Part shown: positions 32,615 to 42,074 of the stretch, piece by piece | Layout of the letters: the number at the start of each line of letters is the position of its first letter | How positions within the stretch are numbered: position 1 is the first letter of the stretch | Source of the DNA: JAEZJZ01 sp050949055 | GTDB lineage: Bacteria > Bacillota > UBA994 > UBA5500 | NCBI GenBank assembly: GCA_050949055.1 | Contig: JBMNFA010000003.1 | Coordinates: 55,874 to 119,873, forward strand | Direction of reading: 5' to 3' | DNA length: 64,000 nt | Translations under genes and position numbers: made by a program | The notes under the pieces: model-generated | The model's database searches: none | What the model was told of the DNA's origin: nothing | What the model saw: only the letters and a program-made list of their open reading frames with translations

Positions 32615-33427
32615 TTGTGGAATGACAACTCCTGGCTGGCACTGCTGCTGACTCTGTTTGCCGGTCTCTCGACCGGCATCGGAGGAGCCATGGCTCTGCT
32701 AAGCAAAAAGGTGAATACTCGCTTCCTGTCACTGGCCCTGGGGTTCTCGGCGGGAGTGATGGTCTATGTCTCGTTTATGGACATTCTGCCGAAAGGGCAA
32801 GAGGCGTTGGTCAAAGTGCACGGGCCGAGTGCAGGGTCATGGATGGCTATTGCTGCTTTCTTCGCCGGAATGGCGGCTATTGCCATCATCGATCGCGTCA
32901 TCCCCGAGGACAACAACCCGCATCATCCCTGCCCGGCAGATCAGATTGACTGCCCTCCGGAAGTGCCGGGGGAAAAGGGATTGCAGCGCATGGGGATTCT
33001 GGCAGCGTTATCTATCGCGATTCACAATTTCCCGGAAGGCTTGGCTACCTTTGCAGCCACGCTGCAGGATCCGCAAATGGGAACCGCCATTGCTTTCGCT
33101 ATCGCCATTCATAACCTACCGGAGGGAATCGCAGTGGCCGTACCTATTTTCTACGCCACTAAAAGCAGAGGCAAGGCCTTCTTCTACGCCCTGCTTTCTG
33201 GAGCTTCGGAACCGGTGGGGGCACTGCTGGGATATCTGTTGCTCCGGCCCTTTTTCAACGACGTAATACTAGGACTGCTGTTTGCGTTTGTAGCCGGGAT
33301 CATGGTGTTCATCTCGTTGGATGAGCTGCTACCGACAGCCCGCGCCTATGCCGAGGAACATCTGGCTATCTACGGCACTATGTTGGGCATGGCCGTGATG
33401 GCCATCAGCCTGCTGCTGTTTGTCTGA
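32615..33427 (+). CDS. zupT: ZIP family metal transporter (ZupT-like)
   Basis: Zinc or other divalent-metal uptake permease of the inner membrane, 270 residues, eight TM helices. Both family metal-site motifs are present: H-N-F-P-E-G in TM4 and H-N-L-P-E-G in TM5. The loop between TM3 and TM4 contains H-H-P-C-P-A-D-Q-I-D-C-P-P, a His/Cys-rich metal-binding loop. The start is uncertain. The TTG at 32615 follows a GGGGGGAAC purine run and gives the usual N-terminus; an ATG at 32594 is an alternative. A terminator follows. Confidence 0.9.
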   Translation: MWNDNSWLALLLTLFAGLSTGIGGAMALLSKKVNTRFLSLALGFSAGVMVYVSFMDILPKGQEALVKVHGPSAGSWMAIAAFFAGMAAIAIIDRVIPEDNNPHHPCPADQIDCPPEVPGEKGLQRMGILAALSIAIHNFPEGLATFAATLQDPQMGTAIAFAIAIHNLPEGIAVAVPIFYATKSRGKAFFYALLSGASEPVGALLGYLLLRPFFNDVILGLLFAFVAGIMVFISLDELLPTARAYAEEHLAIYGTMLGMAVMAISLLLFV

Positions 33428-33506
33428 GGCAGGTGAGTTTGGAGCCACCCTTCACTGCCATAGATATGCCTCAAAAACCGTAGCTGCCACCTGAACAGAT
33501 CTAAAA

Positions 33507-33555
33507 GGACGATGCTTTTCCCACCCCGCGTGCAAGCGGTGGAAGAGCATCGTCC
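33507..33555. terminator. Long hairpin between convergent genes
   Basis: GGACGATGCTTTTCCCACC pairs with GGTGGAAGAGCATCGTCC across a 12-nt loop, with one mismatch and one bulge, between zupT and the ABC permease. Confidence 0.7.
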
Positions 33556-33585
33556 CTCTGATTGTACCTGGATTTGGCCCTGACC

Positions 33586-34437
33586 CTAGTGCTGCGACAG
33601 CGTGCCTAGCTCGCGGCAACGCCGCTCGATGCGGCGGAAGAGTGAGAACCCTAAGGCGGAGAAGGCGACCATGAATACAAGCAGGATCAGCAACTCGGTG
33701 TTTAAGGGCAGCAGTGTATTGGTGTGCAGCAGATAGCCCCGGATTGCGTCATAGGCATAGGTGAGGGGCAACGCCAGGGCGACAGCCTGCATCGGCCGCG
33801 GCATCACTGTGATCGGGAAGTTGCTGCCGCTGAGGACAATCAGCATGTTGCTGCTGATATCGATCACGTTGTTGGCGTTATTGCTGATCAGCACCACAGC
33901 TGCCAACCCAAACCCAAACCCGTAAAGGGCAATGATCAGCGGTACTAGGATCAATAGCGCCGGCCCCGCAAAGCTGAAGAAGTTTACGCCGAAAAGCAGC
34001 CAAACGATAACTATCACTCCCACGCTGTTTAGGGTAGTCAGGAAGATGCTGAAACAGGAACGGCCAATCAACTGCACCAACACACTAGCCGGAGTCAACC
34101 AGTTGGATTCAAGTACACCGGTATCCATCTCGTTCTTCAACGAGAAGCCCATTCCCCAAGCGACTGCGCTGACGTAACTGGAAATGAGGGCCCCCAGAGT
34201 GTAAAAGGCCATGTAGTCGCCACTGCCGGTATAAGCAGCCAGACCGGGGTTGACACCCTCCACCTGGAAGCTCTGGGCCATGAAGTACATCGGAGTAATC
34301 CACATCACCGGCTCCACCAGTCGCATCACTGCGTTTAGAGGGTAGCTGAGGAAGACCTGCAGGTCTTTGCGAAAGATGGCTGCTATCGCCATCAGGGCGT
34401 GACGCCACCCACTCACTCCAATAGTCATTTTCCTCAC
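33586..34437 (-). CDS. ABC-2 type transporter permease (second)
   Basis: A 283-residue inner-membrane subunit with six hydrophobic segments and the ABC-2 arrangement. The conserved turn region G-V-L-E-S-N-W-L-T-P-A-S is near residue 107. It is the last gene of a three-gene exporter operon (ATPase, permease, permease) and is 3 nt from the preceding gene. The two permeases are paralogous and probably form a heterodimer. Substrate unknown. Confidence 0.85.
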   Translation of the reverse strand: MRKMTIGVSGWRHALMAIAAIFRKDLQVFLSYPLNAVMRLVEPVMWITPMYFMAQSFQVEGVNPGLAAYTGSGDYMAFYTLGALISSYVSAVAWGMGFSLKNEMDTGVLESNWLTPASVLVQLIGRSCFSIFLTTLNSVGVIVIVWLLFGVNFFSFAGPALLILVPLIIALYGFGFGLAAVVLISNNANNVIDISSNMLIVLSGSNFPITVMPRPMQAVALALPLTYAYDAIRGYLLHTNTLLPLNTELLILLVFMVAFSALGFSLFRRIERRCRELGTLSQH

Positions 34438-34440
34438 CTC

Positions 34441-35283
34441 CTAATACTGGCCCACGGTACCGGTGGTCAGCATATGCCGCTGCACCCGGAAAAAAATGAG
34501 CAAGCCAGCTGCAAGCAGCACCGCTCCGGAAATGAGCAAATATTGCAGCTCAGACGAAACGGCGCCCAGGCTGTTGCCGATGGCGATAGCCCTCACCGCA
34601 TTGATAGAGTGGGTCAGCGGCAGTGCCCGGGAGATGGCGGACATCCAACCGGGTAAAACGGCAATGGGATAAGTAATGCCGGCGAACACGGTGATCAGCC
34701 CTCGGGTGAAGTAGACGAACGAATTCGTCTCCTTGGCTACCAACACCAGGCTGGCAAAGATGATGCCGATGCCATAGATAGAAGGTATCGAGGCGGCCAC
34801 GACGGTCAACAGGTGCCAGATGCTGCCCAGCATGCGCACTCCATAGAGCAACCGCCCGGATAGCCAGGAGATGCCGAGCATGCCGAGGCACACCAGCAGG
34901 TCTGCCCAGGCTGACCCAAGCAACAGAAAAACTTTCGGTGCCGGGGCTAACCAGTTTGATTCCAGCGTGCCTCGCACCTGCTCCTGCCGCAGGGAAGAAC
35001 CGAAGCCCCAAAGGATCATGTTAAACCACCACCAGAACATGGCTCCAAAGACAATATGGCTGGTGTAGTCATCAGTGCCGGCCAGGCCGACAAAGGTGCC
35101 GACCGCCATGTTGTCTGGGCCGGCCAATGCCTCACAAACGAGGACGTAGGCAAAAGGGTAGATTATCGGCCAGACAACTAAGGCGATTAAGAAGGTGGGG
35201 TAGCGAAAGTAGGTCAGCAGGATGCGGCGACAGACTGCCGCTGCGGCGCGCAACACCTGTAGAAAATTCCCTCTCTCTGGCAT
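34441..35283 (-). CDS. ABC-2 type transporter permease (first)
   Basis: A 280-residue permease with six hydrophobic segments and the same G-T-L-E-S-N-W-L-A-P-A motif as its neighbour. It lies 14 nt after the ATPase gene. Together they form a NodJ/daunorubicin-type exporter of a lipid, polyketide, glycan or drug. Confidence 0.85.
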   Translation of the reverse strand: MPERGNFLQVLRAAAAVCRRILLTYFRYPTFLIALVVWPIIYPFAYVLVCEALAGPDNMAVGTFVGLAGTDDYTSHIVFGAMFWWWFNMILWGFGSSLRQEQVRGTLESNWLAPAPKVFLLLGSAWADLLVCLGMLGISWLSGRLLYGVRMLGSIWHLLTVVAASIPSIYGIGIIFASLVLVAKETNSFVYFTRGLITVFAGITYPIAVLPGWMSAISRALPLTHSINAVRAIAIGNSLGAVSSELQYLLISGAVLLAAGLLIFFRVQRHMLTTGTVGQY

Positions 35284-35297
35284 CTATCTCCCACCCC

Positions 35298-36284
35298 CTA
35301 CTCCCGCAAGGACTTGCCGGTTAGGTGGATGAACACATCCTCCAAGCTGGGCTCGCGGTTGGAGAAGTTGGTCACTCCGGCACCAACCGTGACCAGATAC
35401 GTCAGCACTTCGCCCGCGCCCATGCCGCCGTTTAGATGCATGGTGGTGGCAAAGCGGCGCAATTCCTCGTTAAGCGATGTTTGCAGATTGCTCACTCCCC
35501 GCTCCAACAGCGTGTCGGTCCACTGCTCTTGCCAGCGTTCCGTCTCGATGGAGAACAGCCGGCGGTCATCCAACAGATGCTTCAACTCCTGCGGAGTGTC
35601 CATGGCGATGATGCGGCCATGGTCGATGATGGCCACGCGGTCGCAGAGCTGGTCCGCCTCCTCCATATAATGAGTGGTCAACAAGACGGTGCGGCCTTCC
35701 TCTTTAATCTCCAGGATCAGCTCTCGTAGGTTGCGGGCGGATTGGGGATCCAGACCAGCAGTAGGCTCATCCAAGATCAGCAATTCCGGCTCGGACAGCA
35801 TCGCCTTAGCCAGACAGATGCGCTGCCGCATGCCAGTGGAATATTTCTCCACGTTCTCGTCGGCACGCTTGCTCAGCTGAAAACGGTCCAGCAGGGCGTC
35901 GATGCGTACCTGGGCCAACTTGCGTGGGATGCCGTGTAGTGCAGCAAAGTATTCCAGGTTCTCGCGCCCGGTCAGCTTCCAATAGACTGAGCGCTCACCG
36001 GTAAGCACAGTGCCCAGGTGGCGCAATGCCTGGATGGGATGCTGCATCGCATCTACTCCGGCAACACTGATGCGGCCGGCGGTCGGTCGCAGCAAGGATG
36101 AGATCATCTTGATGGTGGTTGTCTTTCCGGCTCCATTTGGCCCCAAGAGCCCAAAGATCTCACCGCGTTGCACCGAGCAGCTGATGTTATCCACTGCCAC
36201 AAAGGCAGGCTGAGCCGGTTGACCTCGTTTCCGCTTGCGCGGAAACTCCTTGCGCAGATTCTCCAGCTCCAGCACGTTAGCCAT
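35298..36284 (-). CDS. ABC transporter ATP-binding protein (DrrA/NodI type)
   Basis: ATPase that powers the two downstream permeases, 328 residues. Walker A G-P-N-G-A-G-K-T-T, the signature Y-S-T-G-M-R-Q-R (a variant of LSGGQ) and Walker B L-L-I-L-D-E-P-T are clear. The C-terminal ~90 residues are the DUF4162-like extension of this subfamily. The ATG at 36284 follows GGGGGCG at 9 nt. A 7-nt-loop dyad lies in the upstream region. Confidence 0.9.
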   Translation of the reverse strand: MANVLELENLRKEFPRKRKRGQPAQPAFVAVDNISCSVQRGEIFGLLGPNGAGKTTTIKMISSLLRPTAGRISVAGVDAMQHPIQALRHLGTVLTGERSVYWKLTGRENLEYFAALHGIPRKLAQVRIDALLDRFQLSKRADENVEKYSTGMRQRICLAKAMLSEPELLILDEPTAGLDPQSARNLRELILEIKEEGRTVLLTTHYMEEADQLCDRVAIIDHGRIIAMDTPQELKHLLDDRRLFSIETERWQEQWTDTLLERGVSNLQTSLNEELRRFATTMHLNGGMGAGEVLTYLVTVGAGVTNFSNREPSLEDVFIHLTGKSLRE

Positions 36285-36318
36285 CACATTAAGCGCCCCC
36301 TTGTAAACAATCATGTTC

Positions 36319-36341
36319 ACTGCCTTTTATGTTAAGGCAGT
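36319..36341. promoter_or_regulatory. Inverted repeat upstream of the ABC operon
   Basis: ACTGCCTT (36319-36326) and AAGGCAGT (36334-36341) are perfect inverted arms around TTATGTT, 35 nt before the ATPase start. This could be a repressor site or a leader hairpin. Confidence 0.45.
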
Positions 36342-36421
36342 CAAGGAGCACTGTCAAGGATTATTCACTTAACATCTTAAATTTATTCATGTCGTTGTTA
36401 ATTATATAAAGGATGAGACAC

Positions 36422-36571
36422 TTAGCGCTTGCGTGGCAGCACAAAGTGACGCAAAGCGATTAGCGGGTGATACAACAGCATCCGCGGGCCAGCGTAACGC
36501 ATCACCTCGCGAATTCTTGCGTGCATTTCTGGCCTGTAGCACGGAGTCTTGACAGGCTGGTATTCAGCTGG
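36422..36571 (-). pseudogene. C-terminal remnant of a SAM-dependent methyltransferase
   Basis: The minus strand, open from about 36571 to a TAA at 36424-36422, reads R-E-V-M-R-Y-A-G-P-R-M-L-L-Y-H-P-L-I-A-L-R-H. That is the characteristic end of a class I UbiE-like methyltransferase subgroup in Firmicutes. An in-frame TAG precedes it, and no catalytic domain is found upstream. The remainder of 36285-36653 has no gene. Confidence 0.5.
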
Positions 36572-36653
36572 CTAAACCGGAAATCCTGCCGACAACCAAC
36601 GAACGCCAACAGCCCAAAGGCTTGTGGAAATGTTCTGTCTTTCACAAAAAACT

Positions 36654-36682
36654 TTGACTTTCCCCTGAGAGGAGTGTATGAT
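36654..36682 (+). promoter_or_regulatory. SigmaA promoter of DUF1622 gene
   Basis: TTGACT (36654-36659), 17-bp spacer, TATGAT (36677-36682), 54 nt before the DUF1622 start. Confidence 0.75.
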
Positions 36683-36736
36683 AGCGGCGATGGGTCACAT
36701 TTGCAGTTCATAATATGTGGTTTGGGGGATGTTTAA

Positions 36737-37159
36737 ATGTTAAGCGCATTTGATACGCTGTTCACCACAGCGGTCCCGTTCATCATTCATTTGATGGAGG
36801 CCATGGGCGTTTTCGTGATCTTGTTTGCCGCTTTACGAGCCTTCCTGCAATATGCGTTCAGACTGTTCGATCTCTCCGATGATACGGTCAAGATCGAGCT
36901 GGCCAAAGCATTATCCATCGGACTAGAGTTCAAACTGGGAGCGGAGATCCTGAAGACTCTGACCGTCAGAAGTCTTGATGAAATGCTGGTGTTGGCATCG
37001 GTAGTGGTGCTACGGATGTTGTTGACCTTCGTGCTTCATTGGGAAATCGATTCTGATACAAAGCACTGCAACAGTTTCCTCAGGCTGAAGAGAAAGAATC
37101 AATCCGAAATGCAGGAACAGTCTGCGGGGAAGAGCCTATCACTAAACACAAAGGCTTAG
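36737..37159 (+). CDS. DUF1622 membrane protein
   Basis: A 140-residue integral membrane protein with three hydrophobic helices. The DUF1622 core has F-V-I-L-F-A-A-L-R-A-F near residues 26-36, then I-E-L-A-K-A-L-S-I-G-L-E-F-K-L-G-A-E-I-L-K, and a third TM segment at about 82-100. The polar C-terminal tail is longer than the domain requires. It is a single-gene unit with its own promoter and terminator. The function of the family is unknown. Confidence 0.85.
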   Translation: MLSAFDTLFTTAVPFIIHLMEAMGVFVILFAALRAFLQYAFRLFDLSDDTVKIELAKALSIGLEFKLGAEILKTLTVRSLDEMLVLASVVVLRMLLTFVLHWEIDSDTKHCNSFLRLKRKNQSEMQEQSAGKSLSLNTKA

Positions 37160-37179
37160 TCTAGGTAGAAGCTAATACC

Positions 37180-37210
37180 AAGCCACCTGTTCGTCTGAAC
37201 AGGTGGCTTT
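37180..37210. terminator. Bidirectional intrinsic terminator
   Basis: AAGCCACCTGTTC and GAACAGGTGGCTT form a perfect 13-bp stem with loop GTCT, followed by TT. It lies between DUF1622 and the convergent DUF3048 gene. Confidence 0.8.
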
Positions 37211-37239
37211 TGCGGCCTCCAAATGCTGCCTTCCGTGGC

Positions 37240-38241
37240 CTACTCCGCGATCACGTCCCGGGATAGCGAAGGCACCTGCTGAACCCAAACGCTTCCTTCT
37301 GCGTAAGCGAACTCTGTGCCGTCATTCAAGCGATAACTGAAGTGGTCCTCTGGCCGATCCTTGCGCCAACTCCCGCTACAAAACTGTCCGTCCCGCAGGA
37401 AATAGGCCTTCCCCTCCCCCAAGACATTGATTACGCTCTGCACGCCATTGATCGGCACGCTGATCGTCTTCACAGGTGCTTCGATCAGGATGATGTTCTT
37501 GGCCACGATAGGATCGTCCTCGGCTGTAGGATGGGGCTCCCCGTTGACCAGACGGATATAATGCTGTTCTTCCGGCTGATAAACCCAGGACACCTTGTAG
37601 CTAGGACTATATGCAATCTCCACTTCATTGACAGCGTGCGTGCCGACGAAATCGCCCAGAGGCAGCTCTGGTAATCCCAAGGTGGGGTACCCTCGCCTGC
37701 TGGCAACGCTAAGCAAACTCTCGCTGGTGATATAGGTGCTGTGTGGGCGAGAGCGCTGCGGGTCAGTGTAGAAGGCACCTCCGGCATTGGTGATATCGCA
37801 GATGCTCTTGACGCCCAACTCCTGGCGCAACTCCAACGCATTCATGCTGCCACCGACGTGGGCCAGTGGTAAGTCGTAGGCTTTGGCCACATGCAGATAG
37901 TAATAGCGAATGCTGCGAATGGGACCGACAAAGCCCGGATCCCGTGAATAAAAGGCCGCCAACAGACGGGTGACCCCTGCCTCGCAGATGAACTCATGCA
38001 CCACATCGGCTTTGGACAATCCGTGTTGTGGACGGGCATTCTTGCTGTTGTCGATCATCACCATATAGGCGGCGGGAAGGCCTGGCTCGGGTTCGGGCTC
38101 GGGCTCTTCCTCAGGAATAGGCTCGGTCTCCGGTGACTCCTCCGGCGATTCGGGCGGTTCTGGTTGGCTGGCACTAGAGCTGCACCCGACCAACAACAGA
38201 GCGAGCAGCATGAGCAGAATCAGCGGCTTTAGCTTATGCAT
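37240..38241 (-). CDS. DUF3048 lipoprotein (YerB-like)
   Basis: A 333-residue extracytoplasmic lipoprotein. The signal peptide has lipobox L-V-G-C at about residues 16-19. A low-complexity Pro/Glu linker (E-P-E-P-E-P type) spans about 30-55. The DUF3048 domain then begins with M-I-D-N-S-K-N-A-R-P-Q-H-G-L and contains I-R-S-I-R-Y-Y-Y-L and R-S-R-P-H-S-T-Y. The acidic linker probably spans the wall. The ATG at 38241 follows AGGGAGAAAG and places the signal correctly. Confidence 0.88.
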   Translation of the reverse strand: MHKLKPLILLMLLALLLVGCSSSASQPEPPESPEESPETEPIPEEEPEPEPEPGLPAAYMVMIDNSKNARPQHGLSKADVVHEFICEAGVTRLLAAFYSRDPGFVGPIRSIRYYYLHVAKAYDLPLAHVGGSMNALELRQELGVKSICDITNAGGAFYTDPQRSRPHSTYITSESLLSVASRRGYPTLGLPELPLGDFVGTHAVNEVEIAYSPSYKVSWVYQPEEQHYIRLVNGEPHPTAEDDPIVAKNIILIEAPVKTISVPINGVQSVINVLGEGKAYFLRDGQFCSGSWRKDRPEDHFSYRLNDGTEFAYAEGSVWVQQVPSLSRDVIAE

Positions 38242-38310
38242 CTTTCTCCCTACCTTCCTAATACAGCAGTGCAGCTTGCCTACCCGTGTTGCTGGCAAGT
38301 TGCAGCAGGT

Positions 38311-40548
38311 CTATTGATTATGCCGTTTGAGGAATTCCAGGGCTTCGGCGGGTGGCAATGGTTTGCTGAAGTGGTAGCCCTGGACCAAATCGCAACCATG
38401 CCGCCGGAGGTATTCCAGTTGCTGCCCGGACTCCACCCCTTCGGCCACAACAGAGTGCCCCATGCGGTGAGCCATGGCGATGATGGTGCCGGCGATCATC
38501 CGCTCAGGTTGCTGCAGCAACAGATGGTCGATGAACGACTTGTCAATCTTGATGCAGTTCACCCGCAACTCCCGTCCCCGGGCGAGCGATGAATACCCAG
38601 TCCCATAGTCGTCGATAGCCACCAGGATTCCCAAACTTTGCAGTTCACTTAGCTTCCGGTTGGTAACCTCGTAATTCTCCAACAACAGCGACTCTGTGAT
38701 CTCCAGCACCAGGCCGCCTGTCGGCACACCAACCTGTTCAGCTGTCTGCTTGATGTCCTGCACGAAGTCGTCGCTTAACAGCTGCACAGCCGACACATTC
38801 ACGAACACCTTCACGTCCCTGAACCCTTGCCCTTGCAGCGCTTTCAGGAATTTGAAGGCCTGGCTGACGATCATCCGTCCCAGCGGCACGATCAGTCGGG
38901 TCCGTTCAGCGACAGGTATGAACTCCGCCGGTGATACAGCGCCCAATTCCTGGCTGTTCATGCGCGCCAGCGCTTCGTAGCCCGCTACCCGGTTCGACTG
39001 CGCGTCTAGGATCGGCTGATAGTGCAGGCAAATGACAGCCTCATCCTGCTTGTCTACGGCAATATGCAGTTCCCTTTCTATGACGCTTTCCCGTAGCAGG
39101 TCGTCCTCCATCTTTCTGTCGAAGAAACGGTAACCGCCAGCCTGCTCGCGCCTAGCATAGCTGGCCGCGATAGCAGCCCGCTTGATCGCCTTCTCGGGGC
39201 TAAGGCACTCGTCGCCGATCTCCACAACTCCGATGGTCATTTCCGCGCTCCTGGCCTGCAGGAGGCCGCGCAAACTCTCCATGACCTGTTCACAAATGCC
39301 GATCAGTTCATCCTGTTCACTGTAGGATTCTATGTACAGGGCCAAGCGCCCTCCAGCGAGCCGGAATAGCCGCTGATCGGGTCCACACGCACGGGCCAGC
39401 TGCTGGGCACACTCGTTCAGCACCGCATCCCCATATTGTGGCCCGAAGGTCAGGTTCAGCAAATCAAGGTGACACTCGATCAACAGCAGGGCACCCCGAT
39501 GGTCACCAGCTGCCAGCTCGAGCTGCTGTTGCATGAATCTATTAAAGTAACTCCGGTTAGGCAGGCCTGTCAGATGGTCAAAGTAGTAGCTCTGCACCAA
39601 GTCTGAGTTTCTCTTATGGCTGACGTAAATCAGGGCAATCATCACCGAGAACATGAACAGCAGGGCAACCACCCCCACCTGGCTGACACGCCGGATCAGC
39701 GCATGGGTGGTCGTCAGGTCATGGGCCAGCATCAGGGTGCCAATCCGTTCGCCTTCCACCACCACCGGAAGCATGATCACATATGCCGGCTGACCATTGA
39801 GATCGGTCGATGTGATGTACTCCCGGCCTGCCACTATCTCGTCCCGCGCCTGCTCTATCAGATTCGTTCCGCCCAGGTGATCATACGTACAGGTGGCGAC
39901 CAATTGCAGCTCAGCATCGATGAAACGGGCACAACTGACCCACTGGTCTTGCCTCATCTGTTCCAGCAGACGCGGTACTTCAAACTTGCCCAGAAACTCG
40001 TGCACCGTCTCCGCCAGTACGCCGATCTGCACAAACCGCTGATCGGGCATCCGAAAGTACCCATACTTCAAATGGTTGTCCGATTCTGTATCCTGCCGAA
40101 TCCCTTCCACCAGGTGGTCTCGGCCACTGATCATAAAGTCATGGACAGGATGGCCCGGCGTGGCCTGCCAGCCTATATAGAGACCGGTGTTGGACGATAG
40201 GATTTCGCCTTGGGGGCTGTAGGAGTAGATCTCATCCACTTCTAGCGCCGTGGCCAGCTCAGCCAAACGAGGGTGGCTGTGATCCAGTTCGGCAGCCACC
40301 ACCTGGCCGGCCGCCAGCAGCTTCTTTGCCAGCAGGCTGTCCACGATCTCCGTTGCCTCGGTTGCGATAGCCAGGCTCCGCGCATAACTGATGGCCAATC
40401 TACGGGATTCCTCTTCCACATGCTGATAGTAGAAGTCGCGGGTGGAATTGACGATTGCACTGCCCGCAACGAAAAAGACCACCACGATTACGATGATCGG
40501 GACCGCCAGATTTCTCGGCTGTAAATTGATGTGGCCGCTCCCACGCAA
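38311..40548 (-). CDS. Degenerate GGDEF plus EAL cyclic-di-GMP phosphodiesterase
   Basis: A 745-residue membrane protein. One TM near residue 17-33, an extracellular sensor region (about 35-290) and a second TM near 295-310 precede a GGDEF domain. Its active site is replaced by A-G-G-R-L, so it should not make cyclic di-GMP. The EAL domain is intact: Y-E-A-L-A-R, F-V-N-V-S, E-I-T-E-S, I-D-D-Y-G-T-G, K-I-D-K-S and V-A-E-G-V-E. Net activity is therefore predicted to be hydrolysis of cyclic di-GMP, possibly gated by GTP bound in the inactive GGDEF. The TTG start follows GAGGAG at 11 nt. Confidence 0.88.
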   Translation of the reverse strand: MRGSGHINLQPRNLAVPIIVIVVVFFVAGSAIVNSTRDFYYQHVEEESRRLAISYARSLAIATEATEIVDSLLAKKLLAAGQVVAAELDHSHPRLAELATALEVDEIYSYSPQGEILSSNTGLYIGWQATPGHPVHDFMISGRDHLVEGIRQDTESDNHLKYGYFRMPDQRFVQIGVLAETVHEFLGKFEVPRLLEQMRQDQWVSCARFIDAELQLVATCTYDHLGGTNLIEQARDEIVAGREYITSTDLNGQPAYVIMLPVVVEGERIGTLMLAHDLTTTHALIRRVSQVGVVALLFMFSVMIALIYVSHKRNSDLVQSYYFDHLTGLPNRSYFNRFMQQQLELAAGDHRGALLLIECHLDLLNLTFGPQYGDAVLNECAQQLARACGPDQRLFRLAGGRLALYIESYSEQDELIGICEQVMESLRGLLQARSAEMTIGVVEIGDECLSPEKAIKRAAIAASYARREQAGGYRFFDRKMEDDLLRESVIERELHIAVDKQDEAVICLHYQPILDAQSNRVAGYEALARMNSQELGAVSPAEFIPVAERTRLIVPLGRMIVSQAFKFLKALQGQGFRDVKVFVNVSAVQLLSDDFVQDIKQTAEQVGVPTGGLVLEITESLLLENYEVTNRKLSELQSLGILVAIDDYGTGYSSLARGRELRVNCIKIDKSFIDHLLLQQPERMIAGTIIAMAHRMGHSVVAEGVESGQQLEYLRRHGCDLVQGYHFSKPLPPAEALEFLKRHNQ

Positions 40549-40691
40549 CGATGCTCACTCTCCTCCGAATTCTGGAACTCCGCGAGTTGATTAAGGCCAG
40601 GCCAACCCCAATAGACGAACTATTCATATTATGATCATATACGATCCTTATTGGTATCTGCTACTATTATTTTCAGTGCTGACGCCGGGCG

Positions 40692-41894
40692 TCACTCTCT
40701 TACGCAGCCCAGCAAGTTGCGAATCTGCCACAAGGCAGCGGTGATGTCATCCTCCGTTGTGAAAAAGTGGGGAGCAATCCGGATCGCCTCGCCCCTGGCG
40801 GAAGCGATGATGTCCCTTCGCTTCAGCTGTTCCTCCATCAGATGGGAGTCTGGCACCTTGATGGCGGTGGTAGCACCCTTGGCTGAGACCTCCCTAGGGC
40901 TGAGCAGAGGCAGTGCCAACTCGTCGGCCACCCGCAGGGCATGCTGGGACAGCTGGTCTATGCGTTTGCCTATGCGTTCAATTCCTACCTCGTTAAGGAT
41001 CTGCATCCCCGCCCGGGCGGCGAAGGCGGCCATGATAGGCGGAGTGCCGGTGTCGAACCTTCTGGCATCTCTGGCATAATCCAGATAGGTCACATTAAAG
41101 GCGAAAGGGTTTTCCTGCCCAAACCAACCGGTGACAGCCGGCTCGAACATGGGGACAATATCCTTTTTCACATAGACAAACGCTATGCCAGGCGTACCCA
41201 ATAGATACTTCAGATTCCCCGACACCAACAGGTCGACATCCAACGCCTTGACATCCACAGGGGTGGTGCCCAGTGACTGGTAAGCGTCTACCAGCACCAA
41301 AGCGCCATTTCTGTGTGCGATGTCTATCACTGGTGCCAAATCCTGCTTGTAGCCGTTCTGATAGTAGACATGGGTAGTGGACACGATGGCCGTTTCCTGG
41401 TCGATATATCTTTCAAAGTCCTCGAGGTGCAGCCGCCCACGACGCACTGGAACAAATTCAACTTTGCAGCCATACTTCTGATGGCCCAGCCAGACCTGGG
41501 CCACCGTAGGGAACTCGGCTTCCGTGGTGACGACCTTCCTGCGCAGGCCGGTCTGGAAGTTCAGCCCACTGGCTATGGAAGCAACTGCTTCGGATGCAGA
41601 CGTGGAAACGGCGATCTCGCTCACGTCCGCATTGATCAGCCTGGCAAACTCATGCTTAGCCAGATTGACCTCCTGCATCCAGTACTCCCAATCCATGCCC
41701 ACCGTGAGCCAGTTGTCCAGATAACGCTCGATGGCCTGCCTCACTCTCGTCGCCTGGGCGCTCTGCGAGCAGTTGCCGAGATGATTGATCTGCCTAAGCA
41801 TCGGAAACTCCCTGCGCCAGGCGTTGACCTCCTGGATTGCGAGCTCCCCCCGTCGATCAGCTGTTGTATGCATTCTGTTCGTGCCTTCCACCAT
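40692..41894 (-). CDS. Class V PLP-dependent aminotransferase (cysteine desulfurase/kynureninase-like)
   Basis: A 400-residue fold-type I PLP enzyme. T-S-A-S-E-A-V near 93-99 is the phosphate-binding turn. V-S-T-T-H-V-Y-Y-Q-N-G and L-V-D-A-Y-Q-S-L-G-T hold the ring-stacking and aspartate positions. S-G-N-L-K-Y-L-L-G-T-P-G carries the Schiff-base lysine. The sequence is closest in feel to isopenicillin-N-epimerase/kynureninase-type members rather than IscS. The ATG follows GGAGAGG. Substrate not assignable. Confidence 0.82.
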   Translation of the reverse strand: MVEGTNRMHTTADRRGELAIQEVNAWRREFPMLRQINHLGNCSQSAQATRVRQAIERYLDNWLTVGMDWEYWMQEVNLAKHEFARLINADVSEIAVSTSASEAVASIASGLNFQTGLRRKVVTTEAEFPTVAQVWLGHQKYGCKVEFVPVRRGRLHLEDFERYIDQETAIVSTTHVYYQNGYKQDLAPVIDIAHRNGALVLVDAYQSLGTTPVDVKALDVDLLVSGNLKYLLGTPGIAFVYVKKDIVPMFEPAVTGWFGQENPFAFNVTYLDYARDARRFDTGTPPIMAAFAARAGMQILNEVGIERIGKRIDQLSQHALRVADELALPLLSPREVSAKGATTAIKVPDSHLMEEQLKRRDIIASARGEAIRIAPHFFTTEDDITAALWQIRNLLGCVRE

Positions 41895-42074
41895 AGCCTC
41901 TCCGCCCTTTCATCCAGTCTGCCACCTGCAAAACGACAATGCCGCCTCCCATAAGGAGGTATCTGTGCCTAATTCTATGAGCATTCGGTAAATTCCTGCG
42001 GCATACCACCGTTCTATGCATCCACTAGTTGCTGATCCTGCACGGTTTCCTGCTTACCGACAGGGGGTAAACAT

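Noticed and set aside
38236..40200. Several long plus-strand frames opposite the EAL protein
   Set aside because: Antisense shadows; the minus-strand gene has intact catalytic motifs throughout.
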